From Microvirga calopogonii (GTDB lineage: Bacteria > Pseudomonadota > Alphaproteobacteria > Rhizobiales > Beijerinckiaceae): DNA of 64,000 nucleotides. Below are positions 1-7,583 of the stretch, one piece after another. The translations under genes were made by a program, and so were the position numbers. The notes under the pieces were generated by a model. The model had not been told where the DNA came from. It was given only the letters and a program-made list of their open reading frames with translations, and searched no databases. Every line of letters starts with the position of its first letter. The first letter of the stretch is position 1. The stretch is taken from positions 63,747 through 127,746 of the forward strand of contig NZ_QDGA01000008.1 in the NCBI RefSeq assembly GCF_003347665.1. Direction: 5' to 3'.

Positions 1-177
1 TATGCCCTCGCCGTGAAGGCGGGCGCACGTCCCGTCAAGCCGCTGCAGGATGTTTTCTGGGGCGGCTACTCGGGCTATTTCGCCGATCCCGACGGGCATC
101 TCTGGGAAGTCGCCTGGAACCCGTTCTTTCCTCTCGATGAGCAGGGTCACATGTTCCTGCCGGATTCTCAGACGTGA
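1..177 (+). CDS. VOC (glyoxalase/bleomycin-resistance) family protein, C-terminal part
   Basis: The window opens inside this gene: 58 codons remain, ending in TGA at 175-177. The visible tail contains GGYSGYFADPDGHLWEVAWNP-like spacing, that is, the G-Y-F-x-DPDGH-x-WE motif that closes the second beta-alpha-beta-beta-beta unit of vicinal-oxygen-chelate proteins; the Glu of the WE motif is normally a metal ligand. The start and the N-terminal half lie outside the window, so substrate cannot be judged. The stop codon overlaps the GTG start of the following permease, so the gene is probably translated with the nucleoside transporter operon although a VOC protein is not a usual part of such transporters. 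Confidence 0.75.
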   Translation, partial: YALAVKAGARPVKPLQDVFWGGYSGYFADPDGHLWEVAWNPFFPLDEQGHMFLPDSQT

Positions 178-1277
178 GCGCTCCTCTCGACCTGCCCAAA
201 TGGGCCGATACGGTTCTCGTTCCCGCCATCTCCGTGGTGGCGGCTTTTCTCGTCGCCGGTCTCGTCGTGCTCGGCATCGGCGAGAATCCGCTCTCGGCAA
301 CCCGCTACCTGATCCAGGGAAGCCTCGGCACCGGGGAGGGGCTGGGCTTCACCCTGTTCTACATGACCGACTTCATCTTCGTCGGGCTGGCGGTTGCGGT
401 CGCCTATCACGCCGGGCTGTTCAACATCGGCGGCGAAGGGCAGGCGACTCTCGCGGGCCTCGGCATCGCGCTGGTCCTCAACAATCTCACTTTCCTGCCG
501 GGCTTCCTGCTGATCCCGCTCGGCATTCTGGGCGCTGCCGCCTTCGGCGCCGCCTGGGCGGCCGTGCCCGGCTATCTCCAGGCGAAGCGTGGCAGTCACA
601 TCGTGATCACGACGATCATGTTCAACTGGCTCGCCAGCGTGCTGATCGTCTACCTGCTCGTGAACGTGCTGCGCGAGCCTCAATCCATGAATCCGGAAAC
701 CCGCGCCTTCCCGGAGGCGGCGAACATTCCCTTCATGCATGACGTCTTCGCCGCCTTCGGTATCGAAATCCCAGCCTCGCAGCTCAACCTCACGCTGGTG
801 CTGGCCTTGGCGGCGTCCTATTTCGTGTGGCTTCTCATCTACCGCTCGCGCCTCGGCTATGCGATCCGCGTCGTCGGTTCCAATCCCACGGCGGCGGTCT
901 ATGCGGGCATCTCGCCTGCGCGGATCATCATCATCGCGATGGTGATCTCCGGCGCGCTGGCGGGCGGCCTCGCGGTCAACGAACTCATGGGCTACCAGCA
1001 CCGCCTGCTGCTCGAATTTACCTCCGGCTACGGCTTCGTCGGCATCGCGGTGGCGCTCATGGGACGAGCGCACCCGGTCGGCATCATCCTGGCCTCGCTG
1101 CTCTTCGGCATTCTCTACCAGGGCGGCGCGGAGCTGGCCTTCGAGCAGCCGGCCATCACCCGCGACATGGTGGTGGTGATTGGCGGCATCATCATTCTGT
1201 TCGCCGGCGCCCTCGACGGGCTGTTCCGGCGCCTTGTGGCGCACCTGTTCACGCGTCAGAAGCTGGCGAGGGCCTGA
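174..1277 (+). CDS. nucleoside-type ABC transporter permease (first subunit)
   Basis: A 367-residue, very hydrophobic inner-membrane protein of the BPD_transp_2 family (as in the NupP/YufP-type permeases of BmpA-dependent nucleoside importers). The motif FNIGGEGQATLAGL (residues about 82-95) is the signature of this subfamily, and a second conserved stretch, VGSNPTAAVYAGI, lies near residue 235 before the EAA-like loop. It would form the membrane channel with the next gene. The GTG start overlaps the preceding stop and the second permease starts three bases after this stop, so the three are coupled. The ATPase and BMP-type binding protein are expected upstream, outside the window. Nucleoside specificity is inferred from family and from cdd, PNP, deoC and deoA downstream. 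Confidence 0.88.
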   Translation: MSAPLDLPKWADTVLVPAISVVAAFLVAGLVVLGIGENPLSATRYLIQGSLGTGEGLGFTLFYMTDFIFVGLAVAVAYHAGLFNIGGEGQATLAGLGIALVLNNLTFLPGFLLIPLGILGAAAFGAAWAAVPGYLQAKRGSHIVITTIMFNWLASVLIVYLLVNVLREPQSMNPETRAFPEAANIPFMHDVFAAFGIEIPASQLNLTLVLALAASYFVWLLIYRSRLGYAIRVVGSNPTAAVYAGISPARIIIIAMVISGALAGGLAVNELMGYQHRLLLEFTSGYGFVGIAVALMGRAHPVGIILASLLFGILYQGGAELAFEQPAITRDMVVVIGGIIILFAGALDGLFRRLVAHLFTRQKLARA

Positions 1278-1280
1278 GCC

Positions 1281-2186
1281 ATGGAACTCAGCTCTCTCGT
1301 CGCGGTCTTCGACTCGGCCCTGCGCCTCTCGATCCCGCTTCTTGCCGCCTGCCTGGCCGGGCTCTGGTCCGAGCGCTCGGGCGTGGTGGATATCGGCCTT
1401 GAAGGCAAGATGCTGGTGGCGGCCTTCGCGGCGGCGGCGGCAGCCTACGCCTTCGGATCGGCCTGGGTCGGCCTGATCGCCGGCATCGGCGCATCCGTGG
1501 TCTTCGGTCTGATCCACGGCTTCGCGTCCATCAGCCAGCGCGGTAACCAGATCGTCTCGGGCGTCGCGATCAACATGCTGGCGGCGGGCTTGACCGCCAT
1601 CGTGGGCAATGCCTGGTACAACCAGGGCGGACGCACGCCGCCGCTGGAGGGCGACCAGCGCTTCGCCGATGTGATCTTCGGCCATTCGGCGCTGGTCTAT
1701 GTGGTGCTGCTCGCCGTGCCGGTCACCTGGTTCGTGCTGGGGCGCACCCGCTTCGGCCTTCGCCTGCGCGCCGTCGGTGAGAACCCCGCCGCCGTCGATA
1801 CGGCGGGCATTTCGGTCACCGGCCTGCGCTACACCGCCGTCGTCATCGGGGGCATTCTCTGCGGCATCGGCGGCACCTATCTCTCCGTCGGGCAATCGGC
1901 GGGCTTTTTGAACAACATGACGGCCGGCAAGGGCTTCATCGCGCTCGCCGCGTTGATTTTCGCCAAATGGCGGGCGTGGCCGGCGCTCGGCGCGTGCTTC
2001 CTCTTCGGCCTGCTCGATGCCATCGCCATTCGCCTGCAGGGCATTTCCCTGCCGGGAATCGGCGAAGTGCCGGTTCAGGCCATTCAGGCACTGCCCTATC
2101 TCATGACGGTCATCCTGCTCGCAGGCGTCATCGGCAAGGCGATCCCGCCGCGGGCTGCGGGCGTGCCCTATGTGAAGGAGCGCTGA
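1281..2186 (+). CDS. nucleoside-type ABC transporter permease (second subunit)
   Basis: A 301-residue membrane protein of the same BPD_transp_2 family as its neighbour but of the shorter class (NupQ/YufQ-like). It has the matching motif DIGLEGKMLVAAF (residues about 37-49) in place of the NIGGEGQ motif, and VGENPAAVDTAGI before the ATPase-contact loop. Several transmembrane helices cover almost the full length. It should pair with the first permease into a heterodimeric channel for nucleoside import. It begins three bases after the first permease stop and ends two bases before cdd. Confidence 0.88.
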   Translation: MELSSLVAVFDSALRLSIPLLAACLAGLWSERSGVVDIGLEGKMLVAAFAAAAAAYAFGSAWVGLIAGIGASVVFGLIHGFASISQRGNQIVSGVAINMLAAGLTAIVGNAWYNQGGRTPPLEGDQRFADVIFGHSALVYVVLLAVPVTWFVLGRTRFGLRLRAVGENPAAVDTAGISVTGLRYTAVVIGGILCGIGGTYLSVGQSAGFLNNMTAGKGFIALAALIFAKWRAWPALGACFLFGLLDAIAIRLQGISLPGIGEVPVQAIQALPYLMTVILLAGVIGKAIPPRAAGVPYVKER

Positions 2187-2188
2187 GC

Positions 2189-2593
2189 ATGGCATCGTTG
2201 GACACCCTGTTCGAAGCCGCCAAGTCGATCCAGGCCAAGGCGTATGCGCCGTATTCGCGCTTCAAGGTCGGCGCCGCGATCGCCACGCCCGACGGCAGGA
2301 TCTTTGCCGGCTGCAACGTGGAGAACGCGGCATATCCGGTCGGATCCTGCGCCGAAGCGGGCGCCATCTCGGCCATGATCGCGGCTGGCGAGAGCCGCAT
2401 CGCGGAGATCGTCGTGATGGGCGAGGGCGAGCATCTCGTCACACCCTGCGGCGGCTGCCGCCAGCGCATCCGGGAATTCGCCGCTCCCGACACGCCCATT
2501 CACATCGCGGGTCCCGAGGGGATCCGGAAACGCTTTACGCTCGACGAGCTGTTGCCCTTCTCCTTCGGGCCGGACAATTTGACGGATCGTTGA
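2189..2593 (+). CDS. cdd: cytidine deaminase
   Basis: A 134-residue homotetrameric-type cytidine deaminase, which converts (deoxy)cytidine to (deoxy)uridine with a bound zinc. Visible motifs are YSRFKVGAA near residue 22, the substrate-binding CNVENAAYP, the catalytic zinc motif C-A-E (SCAEAGAI, Cys as ligand and Glu as proton shuttle) and the second zinc motif PCGGCRQ with two Cys. Length is normal for the small class. The ATG at 2189 was chosen over the longer open frame, which begins inside the permease gene, because it has GGAGCGC just upstream and gives the normal N-terminus. It sits between the transporter and PNP, so imported cytidine would be deaminated at once. Confidence 0.95.
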   Translation: MASLDTLFEAAKSIQAKAYAPYSRFKVGAAIATPDGRIFAGCNVENAAYPVGSCAEAGAISAMIAAGESRIAEIVVMGEGEHLVTPCGGCRQRIREFAAPDTPIHIAGPEGIRKRFTLDELLPFSFGPDNLTDR

Positions 2594-2652
2594 GTTGGGT
2601 CCGGGATCGATTGCGACAATGAGAGGAAGGTCCGTGGTTCGGGCCTGAAACG

Positions 2653-3474
2653 ATGACGATGCACCAGATGATTCAGGAAGCGGCCGCATTCGTGCGCGCC
2701 CGCGGCTTCGACGGCCATTTCGATGCGGCTTTCGTGCTCGGCACGGGGCTCGGCACGCTCGTCGATGAAGTGACGGACGCGGTAAGCCTGCCTTACTCCG
2801 AGATTCCGCATTTTCCGAGGAGCGGCGTCTCCGGCCATGCAGGCAAGCTCGTCGCCGGCACGCTCGAAGGCAAGCGGGTGCTGCTGTTTCAGGGCCGCGC
2901 GCATTACTATGAGACGGGCGATGCGGGGGCGATGCGCCTGCCCGTCGCTGTCGTGAAGGAACTCGGCATTCCGGTCTTCGTTGCCACCAACGCCGCAGGC
3001 TCCGTGCGTGCCGACATCCGCCCCGGAAGCCTCGTGGCGATCAGCGATCACCTCAATCTCTCGGGCGGCAATCCGCTGCTGCGCGATCACACGGAAGGGC
3101 GCTTCGTCTCGCTCACCAACGCCTATGACGCGGACTTGCGCCAGGTGCTGCAGCACGCGGCGAAGAAGAGTGGCATCGTGGTGCCCGAAGGCGTTTATGC
3201 CTGGCTGTCCGGCCCGAGCTTCGAGACGCCGGCCGAGATCAGGATGGTGCAGATCCTTGGCGGCGATCTCGTCGGCATGTCCACGGTGCCGGAAGTGATC
3301 CTCGCGCGCTATTACGGCCTGAAGGTCGCCGCCATCTCCGTCGTCACGAACCTTGCTGCCGGGATCGAAGGCGCTTCGCCCTCGCATCAGGAAACCAAGG
3401 ACACGGCGGCGGAAGCGTCGGAGAAGTTCAAGCGTCTCATTCGGTCCTTCGTTGCGGAGCTGTCCCATGTCTGA
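2653..3474 (+). CDS. purine-nucleoside phosphorylase (trimeric PNP/MTAP class)
   Basis: A 273-residue phosphorylase that splits purine (deoxy)nucleosides with phosphate into the base and (deoxy)ribose-1-phosphate. Motifs of the trimeric class are present: LGTGLG near residue 30, GHAGKL and GRAHYYE (phosphate and ribose contacts), ATNAAGSV, GPSFETPAE around residue 190 and VGMSTVPEV, followed by VTNLAAG. It follows cdd after a 59-base gap and overlaps deoC by eight bases. The ribose-1-phosphate product would be isomerised by the phosphopentomutase encoded on the facing strand at 13591-14811. Base specificity (guanine/hypoxanthine versus adenine) cannot be fixed from reading. Confidence 0.93.
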   Translation: MTMHQMIQEAAAFVRARGFDGHFDAAFVLGTGLGTLVDEVTDAVSLPYSEIPHFPRSGVSGHAGKLVAGTLEGKRVLLFQGRAHYYETGDAGAMRLPVAVVKELGIPVFVATNAAGSVRADIRPGSLVAISDHLNLSGGNPLLRDHTEGRFVSLTNAYDADLRQVLQHAAKKSGIVVPEGVYAWLSGPSFETPAEIRMVQILGGDLVGMSTVPEVILARYYGLKVAAISVVTNLAAGIEGASPSHQETKDTAAEASEKFKRLIRSFVAELSHV

Positions 3475-4228
3475 TGCGCAAATAGCCGAGCGCGCCCTTC
3501 GTAGTCTCGATCTCACCGATCTCACCGACAACTGCACGGATCAGGCCATCGATGCCCTGTGCAAGAAGGCGCTCGATCCGCGCGGGCCGGTGGCGGCCGT
3601 GTGCGTGTGGCCGCAATTCGTCAAGCGCTCGCAGGAAAATCTCAGAGGCTCGCCCGTGCGCATCGCCACGGTGGTGAATTTTCCCGCCGGCGGCGAGGAT
3701 GTGAGCCGCGTCACGGACGATACGCAGGAGGCGCTGTCCGACGGCGCCAACGAGATCGATCTCGTGCTGCCCTACGACGCCCTGCGCCGAGGCGATGTTG
3801 CCGTTGCCTCCGAGATGGTGGAGGCCGTGCGTGATCTCGTCGATCACGGGCGCCTGCTCAAGGTGATCCTGGAAACGGGCGAGCTGAAGGATCCGAAGCT
3901 GATCGAGCAGGCGAGCCGCCTCGCCATCGACGCGGGTGCGGACTTCATCAAGACCTCGACGGGCAAGACACCGGTTTCGGCGACGCCCGAGGCGGCCGAG
4001 ATCATGCTCAATGCCATCAAAACGTCGGGCAAGCCCGTCGGCCTCAAGCCCTCCGGCGGCATCCGCACCGTGACTGACGCGAAGATCTATCTCGACCTCG
4101 CCGACCGCGTCATGGGGCCGGGTTGGGCGACGCCGCGGACATTCCGCATCGGGGCGAGCAGCGTTTACGACACGCTGATCGCCGCCATCGAAGGACGGGC
4201 CGGGACAGCGGCCACTGGTACTTACTGA
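3467..4228 (+). CDS. deoC: deoxyribose-phosphate aldolase
   Basis: A 253-residue class I aldolase that cleaves 2-deoxyribose-5-phosphate to acetaldehyde and glyceraldehyde-3-phosphate. The Schiff-base lysine is in FIKTSTGK (around residue 165) and the second catalytic lysine in KPSGGIR (around residue 194); the substrate-side motif VVNFPAGG is also seen. The frame is open further upstream into PNP, but the ATG at 3467, overlapping the PNP stop, gives the usual N-terminus and is the better start. It completes the path from deoxynucleosides to central carbon metabolism together with deoA, PNP and deoB. Confidence 0.95.
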   Translation: MSDAQIAERALRSLDLTDLTDNCTDQAIDALCKKALDPRGPVAAVCVWPQFVKRSQENLRGSPVRIATVVNFPAGGEDVSRVTDDTQEALSDGANEIDLVLPYDALRRGDVAVASEMVEAVRDLVDHGRLLKVILETGELKDPKLIEQASRLAIDAGADFIKTSTGKTPVSATPEAAEIMLNAIKTSGKPVGLKPSGGIRTVTDAKIYLDLADRVMGPGWATPRTFRIGASSVYDTLIAAIEGRAGTAATGTY

Positions 4229-4229
4229 C

Positions 4230-5552
4230 ATGACGCTTCTTCCGCAGGAAATCATCCGCCACAAGCGCGACGGCGGCGCCCTCGATGCCGAGCATATCGA
4301 ACACTTCATCGAGGGCCTCACGGCAGGCCGCGTCACCGAGGGCCAGGCGGCGTCCTTCGCCATGGCGATCTTCTTCCGGGGGCTCTCCGTGCCGGAGCGC
4401 GTGGCGCTCACGCGCGCGATGATGAATTCCGGAACGGTGCTCACCTGGGACCTGCCGGGTCCGGTGCTCGACAAGCACTCAACGGGCGGCGTCGGCGATA
4501 CGGTCAGTCTCGCGCTCGGTCCTGCCGTCGCGGCCTGCGGCGGCTACGTGCCGATGATTTCTGGGCGCGGTCTCGGTCACACGGGCGGCACCCTCGACAA
4601 GTTCGATTCCATTCCGGGTTATGTCACTCAACCCGATATCGACACGTTCCGTCGTGTCACGCGTGCAGTAGGCTGCGCGATCATCGGCCAGACGGCCGAT
4701 CTCGCGCCTGCGGACAAGCGCCTCTACGCCATCCGCGATGTGACGGCGACCGTGGAATCCATCGATCTCATCACCGCGTCGATTCTTTCGAAGAAGCTGG
4801 CCGCAGGGCTGCAGGGCCTCGTGATGGACGTGAAGTTCGGATCCGGCGCCTTCATGGACAATGCGGACGATGCGCGAAAGCTGGCCGAGAGTCTGGTGCT
4901 CGTCGCCAACGGAGCGGGCCTTCCCACGAGCGCGCTTCTCACGGACATGAACGAGTCGCTGGCCTCCGCTGCCGGCAACGCGGTCGAGATGGCCTATGCG
5001 GTCGACTACCTGACGGGCCGTCGCCGCGAAAAGCGCTTCCATAAGGTGACGGTGGAACTCTCCGCCGAAATGCTGCTGCTCGGCAAGCTCGCCGTGACCA
5101 TCGAGGATGCGCGCGAAAAAATCGAGCATGCGATCACCTCCGGCAAGGCGGCTGAGATTTTTCAGCGCATGGTGACCGCGCTGGGCGGCCCAAGCGATTT
5201 TCTGGAAAAACACAAGACGCACCTGCAGGCGGCTCCCGTCGTGCGCGCCGTTCACGCCGAGCGCTCCGGGACCGTACAGAAGGTCGCCGCGCGTGCGATC
5301 GGCGTCGCCGTCGTTGCCCTCGGCGGCGGCCGCACGCGTCCGCAGGATCCGATCGACCATGCGGTGGGACTGACGGAACTCGCGGCCATCGGCGAGATGG
5401 TCGATGCGCAACGTCCGCTCGCCATCGTGCATGCACGTAGCGAGGAAGCCGCCGAGGCGGCGGCGCGCGCCGTTCGCGCCGCCTACACCATCGGTGACGG
5501 CAAGGCCGCTCCCGGACCCGCCATCCTGGAACGGATCGGAGCAACCGCATGA
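4230..5552 (+). CDS. deoA: thymidine phosphorylase
   Basis: A 440-residue pyrimidine-nucleoside phosphorylase of the NP-II/AnPRT-like fold. The phosphate-binding HSTGGVGDTVS motif near residue 87 and the family signature SGRGLGHTGGTLDK near residue 112 are intact, with R-x(3)-A-x-K style substrate residues further on. It splits thymidine or deoxyuridine to base and deoxyribose-1-phosphate. The start lies two bases after the deoC stop, and the gene overlaps the following dehydrogenase by ATGA, so the deo block is translationally coupled. Full family length with a complete C-terminal domain. Confidence 0.95.
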   Translation: MTLLPQEIIRHKRDGGALDAEHIEHFIEGLTAGRVTEGQAASFAMAIFFRGLSVPERVALTRAMMNSGTVLTWDLPGPVLDKHSTGGVGDTVSLALGPAVAACGGYVPMISGRGLGHTGGTLDKFDSIPGYVTQPDIDTFRRVTRAVGCAIIGQTADLAPADKRLYAIRDVTATVESIDLITASILSKKLAAGLQGLVMDVKFGSGAFMDNADDARKLAESLVLVANGAGLPTSALLTDMNESLASAAGNAVEMAYAVDYLTGRRREKRFHKVTVELSAEMLLLGKLAVTIEDAREKIEHAITSGKAAEIFQRMVTALGGPSDFLEKHKTHLQAAPVVRAVHAERSGTVQKVAARAIGVAVVALGGGRTRPQDPIDHAVGLTELAAIGEMVDAQRPLAIVHARSEEAAEAAARAVRAAYTIGDGKAAPGPAILERIGATA

Positions 5553-6490
5553 GCCTTCTCGTTGCCGTCACCTGGGAGACGCAGCCCTGGGTCGAGCGTT
5601 TCACTCGCCATCTGCCCGACCGGGACATCGTCGTCCTGGGCGAGGATTTCGACAGGAGCGCCGTTCGCTATGTGGCGACCTGGGGGCCGAAGCCGGGAAG
5701 TCTTTCTGGGCTTCCCAAGCTAGAAGCGATCTTCTCGCTCGGCGCAGGCGTCGATCACCTGATGAGTTATCCGGACCTGCCCGACGTGCCCATCGTGCGC
5801 GTGGCGCAGGACGATCTCACCCATCGTATGAGCGAATACATGGTGCTGCATTGCCTCATGTATCTGCGCGAGCAGCGCCGCTTCGACGAGGACCAGAAGG
5901 CGAAGCGCTGGAATCCCGACCGCGCTCCTCCAATTGCCGGGGACGTGCGCGTCGGCATCATGGGCTTCGGCGTGCTCGGGCAGGATGCGGCGCGCAAGCT
6001 GAAGGAGATGGGCTTCGACGTCGCCGGCTGGAGCCGAACGCCGAAATCCGTCGAAGGGTTCGAAGTCTATGCGGGCGACGAGGGTTTGACGCCGTTCCTC
6101 AACCGCACCGACATCCTCATTGCTCTCATGCCGCTCACGCCCGAGACGAAGGGCATCCTCAACCGGTCCCTGTTCGAGAAGCTCGCGCGCGACGGCAGGC
6201 TCGGTGGACCGGTCCTGATCAATGCGGGGCGCGGCAAGCTGCAGGTGGAATCCGATATCCTCGCCTGTCTCGACGACGGTACCCTGATGGCTGCCACGCT
6301 CGACGTGTTCGAGACCGAACCCCTGCCGGAGAGCTCACCGCTTTGGACGCACCCGCGCGTGACGATCACGCCGCACAACTCGGCGACGAGCGAACCGGAA
6401 GCGACGGCGCGCTACATCGCGCAGCAGATCCGCCGTCATGAGGCCGGAGAGGCGTTCGAGAACGTGGTGGATCGGACGCGCGGGTATTGA
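5549..6490 (+). CDS. GhrA-like D-2-hydroxyacid dehydrogenase
   Basis: A 313-residue NAD(P)-dependent 2-hydroxyacid dehydrogenase resembling glyoxylate/hydroxypyruvate reductase A. The Rossmann motif GIMGFGVLGQ lies near residue 138; the catalytic triad is represented by Arg in INAGRGKL, Glu in FETEPLP and His in TPHNSA. It overlaps deoA by four bases, which makes it the last gene of the nucleoside operon. Such an enzyme is not part of classical nucleoside salvage; it might reduce a 2-oxo acid made from the sugar or base carbon, but its substrate is unknown. Sure of family, unsure of role. Confidence 0.85.
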   Translation: MSLLVAVTWETQPWVERFTRHLPDRDIVVLGEDFDRSAVRYVATWGPKPGSLSGLPKLEAIFSLGAGVDHLMSYPDLPDVPIVRVAQDDLTHRMSEYMVLHCLMYLREQRRFDEDQKAKRWNPDRAPPIAGDVRVGIMGFGVLGQDAARKLKEMGFDVAGWSRTPKSVEGFEVYAGDEGLTPFLNRTDILIALMPLTPETKGILNRSLFEKLARDGRLGGPVLINAGRGKLQVESDILACLDDGTLMAATLDVFETEPLPESSPLWTHPRVTITPHNSATSEPEATARYIAQQIRRHEAGEAFENVVDRTRGY

Positions 6491-6510
6491 GGACGGTTTC
6501 CGCAATTCGC

Positions 6511-6600
6511 CGTCATCACCGGCCTTGTGCCGGTGATCTCGATCGGAAAGGCACGGCGCTTCACCATATCGGGATGGCCGGCACAAGACCGGCCATGACG
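6511..6600. repeat. intergenic hairpin repeat, family A
   Basis: Two adjacent hairpins: ATCACCGG...CCGGTGAT, then ATGGCCGG...CCGGCCAT, bounded by CGTCAT and ATGACG. The same unit recurs at 13493 and 41865 and in partial form at 28360 and 33564. It lies between two genes that converge here, where it could also act in transcript 3'-end formation. Confidence 0.8.
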
Positions 6601-6620
6601 TGAGGAGGTGGTGCATCGCA

Positions 6621-6661
6621 ATCATTCCGGGTTCGGCTCTCCCGAGCCGCCCCGGAATGAC
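6621..6661. repeat. intergenic hairpin repeat, family E (short form)
   Basis: Inverted repeat TCATTCCGGG...CCCCGGAATGA with a GC-rich centre. Its ends match those of the longer elements at 28874 and 33621, so this is a short member of the same family. Confidence 0.65.
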
Positions 6662-6668
6662 AGCGCTG

Positions 6669-7520
6669 TCAACCTACCCGCTTGATCGAACTGATCGGCC
6701 CGTAGCTCGTCCTGCGAATGCGCTCCTCGGCAGCAGCCAGCGGCTCGATCATCACGGTCATGCTGTGGCCGGTGGCGTGGATGAAGTTGGTTGCGTCCAT
6801 CATCAGCCCTACATGGCCCTTCCAGAACACGAGGTCGCCGCGCCTGAGGCCGCTCAGATCCGGCTTCACCTCGACGGGAGATCCAAGCTCGCGCTCCTGC
6901 ATGTCGCTGTCGCGCGGGGCCTTGATGCCGGCGGCCGTCAAGACGGTCTGGGCGAGCCCCGAGCAGTCGATGCCGAGGCTCGTCTTGCCGCCCCAGAGAT
7001 AGGGCGTGTGCAGGAAGCGCTCGGCCACGCCCACGTAATCCGTCTCAAAAGCATCGAGACCGCTCAGGTGCGCGGCGAAGACCCAGCCGCCGGTGGCCAA
7101 GCGCGCGTAATTGCCTTCCGCTTCCGTGACAGCAACCTTGGAATTCAGCGTCAGGTAATCCTGAAAGGGCAGCTTCAGGTTGGGGCCGGGATAGACGAAG
7201 GTGCGGACGGCACTGACCTTGTGGGTCGGTTCCGGTCCCGGCTGGCCGAGGGCGTCGCTCGGCAGGTACCCTACATAACCGTCATGGTGGAGCTGCACCC
7301 AGGCCCAGCCCTCATGCTCGTCGTAGACGGTCACGCTTTCCCCGAAGATCGCCTGCGTGTCCACGGGCGCCTCGCGGGACGGGTGGCGGTGCAGGGGCGA
7401 GAAGGTCGCGACGACGCGCTTGACCGTACCGGCCGTGAAGCGCTCGGCCGTGACCTGCCCGCGCAGGCGCTCATCGGCGAGATCCTCACGGACGGGCGTG
7501 ATGCGGCGGTCGAAACTCAT
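6669..7520 (-). CDS. NlpC/P60 family peptidoglycan endopeptidase with SH3-like domain
   Basis: A 283-residue cysteine peptidase. The N-terminal half carries SH3-like sequence (VTVYDEHEGWAWVQL, then a second module), as in the YkfC group that cuts gamma-D-Glu-diaminopimelate bonds of wall peptides. The C-terminal NlpC/P60 domain has the nucleophile in GIDCSGLAQ (near residue 197), the catalytic His in KGHVGLM and the third residue near FIHA. No signal peptide is seen, which fits a cytoplasmic recycling enzyme. The ATG at 7520 was preferred to the open extension upstream because GGAG stands at the right distance. It follows the aminopeptidase gene on the same strand, suggesting joint peptide breakdown. 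Confidence 0.88.
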   Translation of the reverse strand: MSFDRRITPVREDLADERLRGQVTAERFTAGTVKRVVATFSPLHRHPSREAPVDTQAIFGESVTVYDEHEGWAWVQLHHDGYVGYLPSDALGQPGPEPTHKVSAVRTFVYPGPNLKLPFQDYLTLNSKVAVTEAEGNYARLATGGWVFAAHLSGLDAFETDYVGVAERFLHTPYLWGGKTSLGIDCSGLAQTVLTAAGIKAPRDSDMQERELGSPVEVKPDLSGLRRGDLVFWKGHVGLMMDATNFIHATGHSMTVMIEPLAAAEERIRRTSYGPISSIKRVG

Positions 7521-7583
7521 CGGGGCAACTCCTGAACGATCATGCCGTCTTTCTAATCTCTTCGGTGGCACAAGGCCATTGGC

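Noticed and set aside
168-2195. Long minus-strand open frame of 675 codons opposite the two permeases
   Set aside because: It is antisense to two well-supported permeases and cdd, with Arg/His/Asp/Gly-rich low-complexity translation typical of shadow frames in GC-rich DNA and no ribosome-binding site.
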